NCBI GenBank assembly: GCA_031550405.1
Contig: JAVBOP010000235.1
Span: forward strand, 1-5,783
From: JAVBOP01 sp031550405
Lineage (GTDB): Bacteria; Bacteroidota; Ignavibacteria; Kapaibacteriales; UBA2268
Length of the DNA: 5,783 bases
Direction of reading: 5' to 3'
Each line of letters opens with the position of its first letter. Within the stretch, counting starts at the first letter, position 1. Shown here piece by piece: positions 5,638 to 5,783 of the stretch. The notes beneath the pieces were generated by a model, which was given only the letters and a program-made list of their open reading frames with translations, searched no databases and was not told where the DNA came from. Both the position numbers and the translations under genes were made by a program.

Positions 5638-5783
5638 TCAAGAACTTATTTCTAATAATGCCTTTAACTCATCTTCAAAAAAAAATTTATCTTCATTAAA
5701 TGCTGGTTTTAAATCGCTAAACCATGTTGCATTGGCATCATATTGGGCGAAAAATGGTATGTGTACCCATTTAGGATTGCGAC
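5638..5783 (-). CDS. C-terminal end of an unidentified protein (runs off the right edge)
   Basis: The last 48 codons of a gene end at a TGA (5638-5640). The sequence begins RNPKWVHIPFFAQYDANATW and continues with an acidic, helix-like tail FNEDKFFFEDELKALLEISS. The coding character is good: no stops, a mix of aromatic and charged residues, and a preference for AT-ending codons like its neighbours. I do not recognise the family from this fragment. The short acidic C-terminal helix suggests a soluble cytoplasmic protein, but that is weak. The gene is oriented toward rnpB, 292 bases away. Confidence 0.65.
   Translation of the reverse strand, partial: RNPKWVHIPFFAQYDANATWFSDLKPAFNEDKFFFEDELKALLEISS

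Noticed and set aside
1..5783. tRNA genes, CRISPR arrays, insertion sequences, attachment sites
   Set aside because: I looked on both strands and saw no cloverleaf, regularly spaced repeats, transposase motifs or flanking terminal repeats.

Overview
The window is AT-rich and every convincing gene lies on the minus strand. It looks like chromosomal DNA of a Bacteroidota bacterium, possibly Bacteroidales. The reasons are two small outer-membrane barrel proteins ending in phenylalanine, a lipoprotein with Lys-Asp-Glu-Glu straight after the lipid cysteine (a Bacteroidota surface-export pattern), weak ribosome-binding sites at most genes, and a type A RNase P RNA with AT-shifted helices. The phylum is an inference; no species can be named.

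Reading in the direction of transcription (high to low coordinates): 5638-5783 is the 3' end of an unidentified gene. 5346-5637 is AT-rich and non-coding, with one AT-rich inverted repeat and one promoter-like octamer. 4937-5345 is the RNase P RNA gene rnpB. About 40 bases after it come a solitary histidine phosphotransfer (HPt) protein (4584-4895) and, 14 bases later, a secreted TolB/FlgO-like protein (4084-4569). Next is an open frame that encodes protein-like sequence but has no start codon; an ATG 12 bases after the FlgO-like gene leads into it but meets TAA at codon 4 (3724-4071), so I call it a probable pseudogene. A predicted surface lipoprotein (2882-3661) follows and ends at a strong hairpin (2831-2860). 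Two tandem paralogous outer-membrane barrel genes come next (2123-2725 and 1503-2072). The class I fructose-bisphosphate aldolase fbaB (291-1355) has its own intrinsic terminator (230-261), and the window ends inside the start of trpS (1-98).

Functionally there are housekeeping genes at both ends (trpS, fbaB, rnpB) around a cell-envelope and signalling segment. That segment may form one transcription unit, HPt - FlgO-like - broken frame - lipoprotein, followed by the barrel pair. No mobile element, CRISPR array, tRNA or defence system is visible. I do not see strong evidence for a new biological system. The most unusual points are the start-less frame next to the FlgO-like gene, the two barrel paralogues of different base composition, and the HPt gene placed directly behind rnpB.
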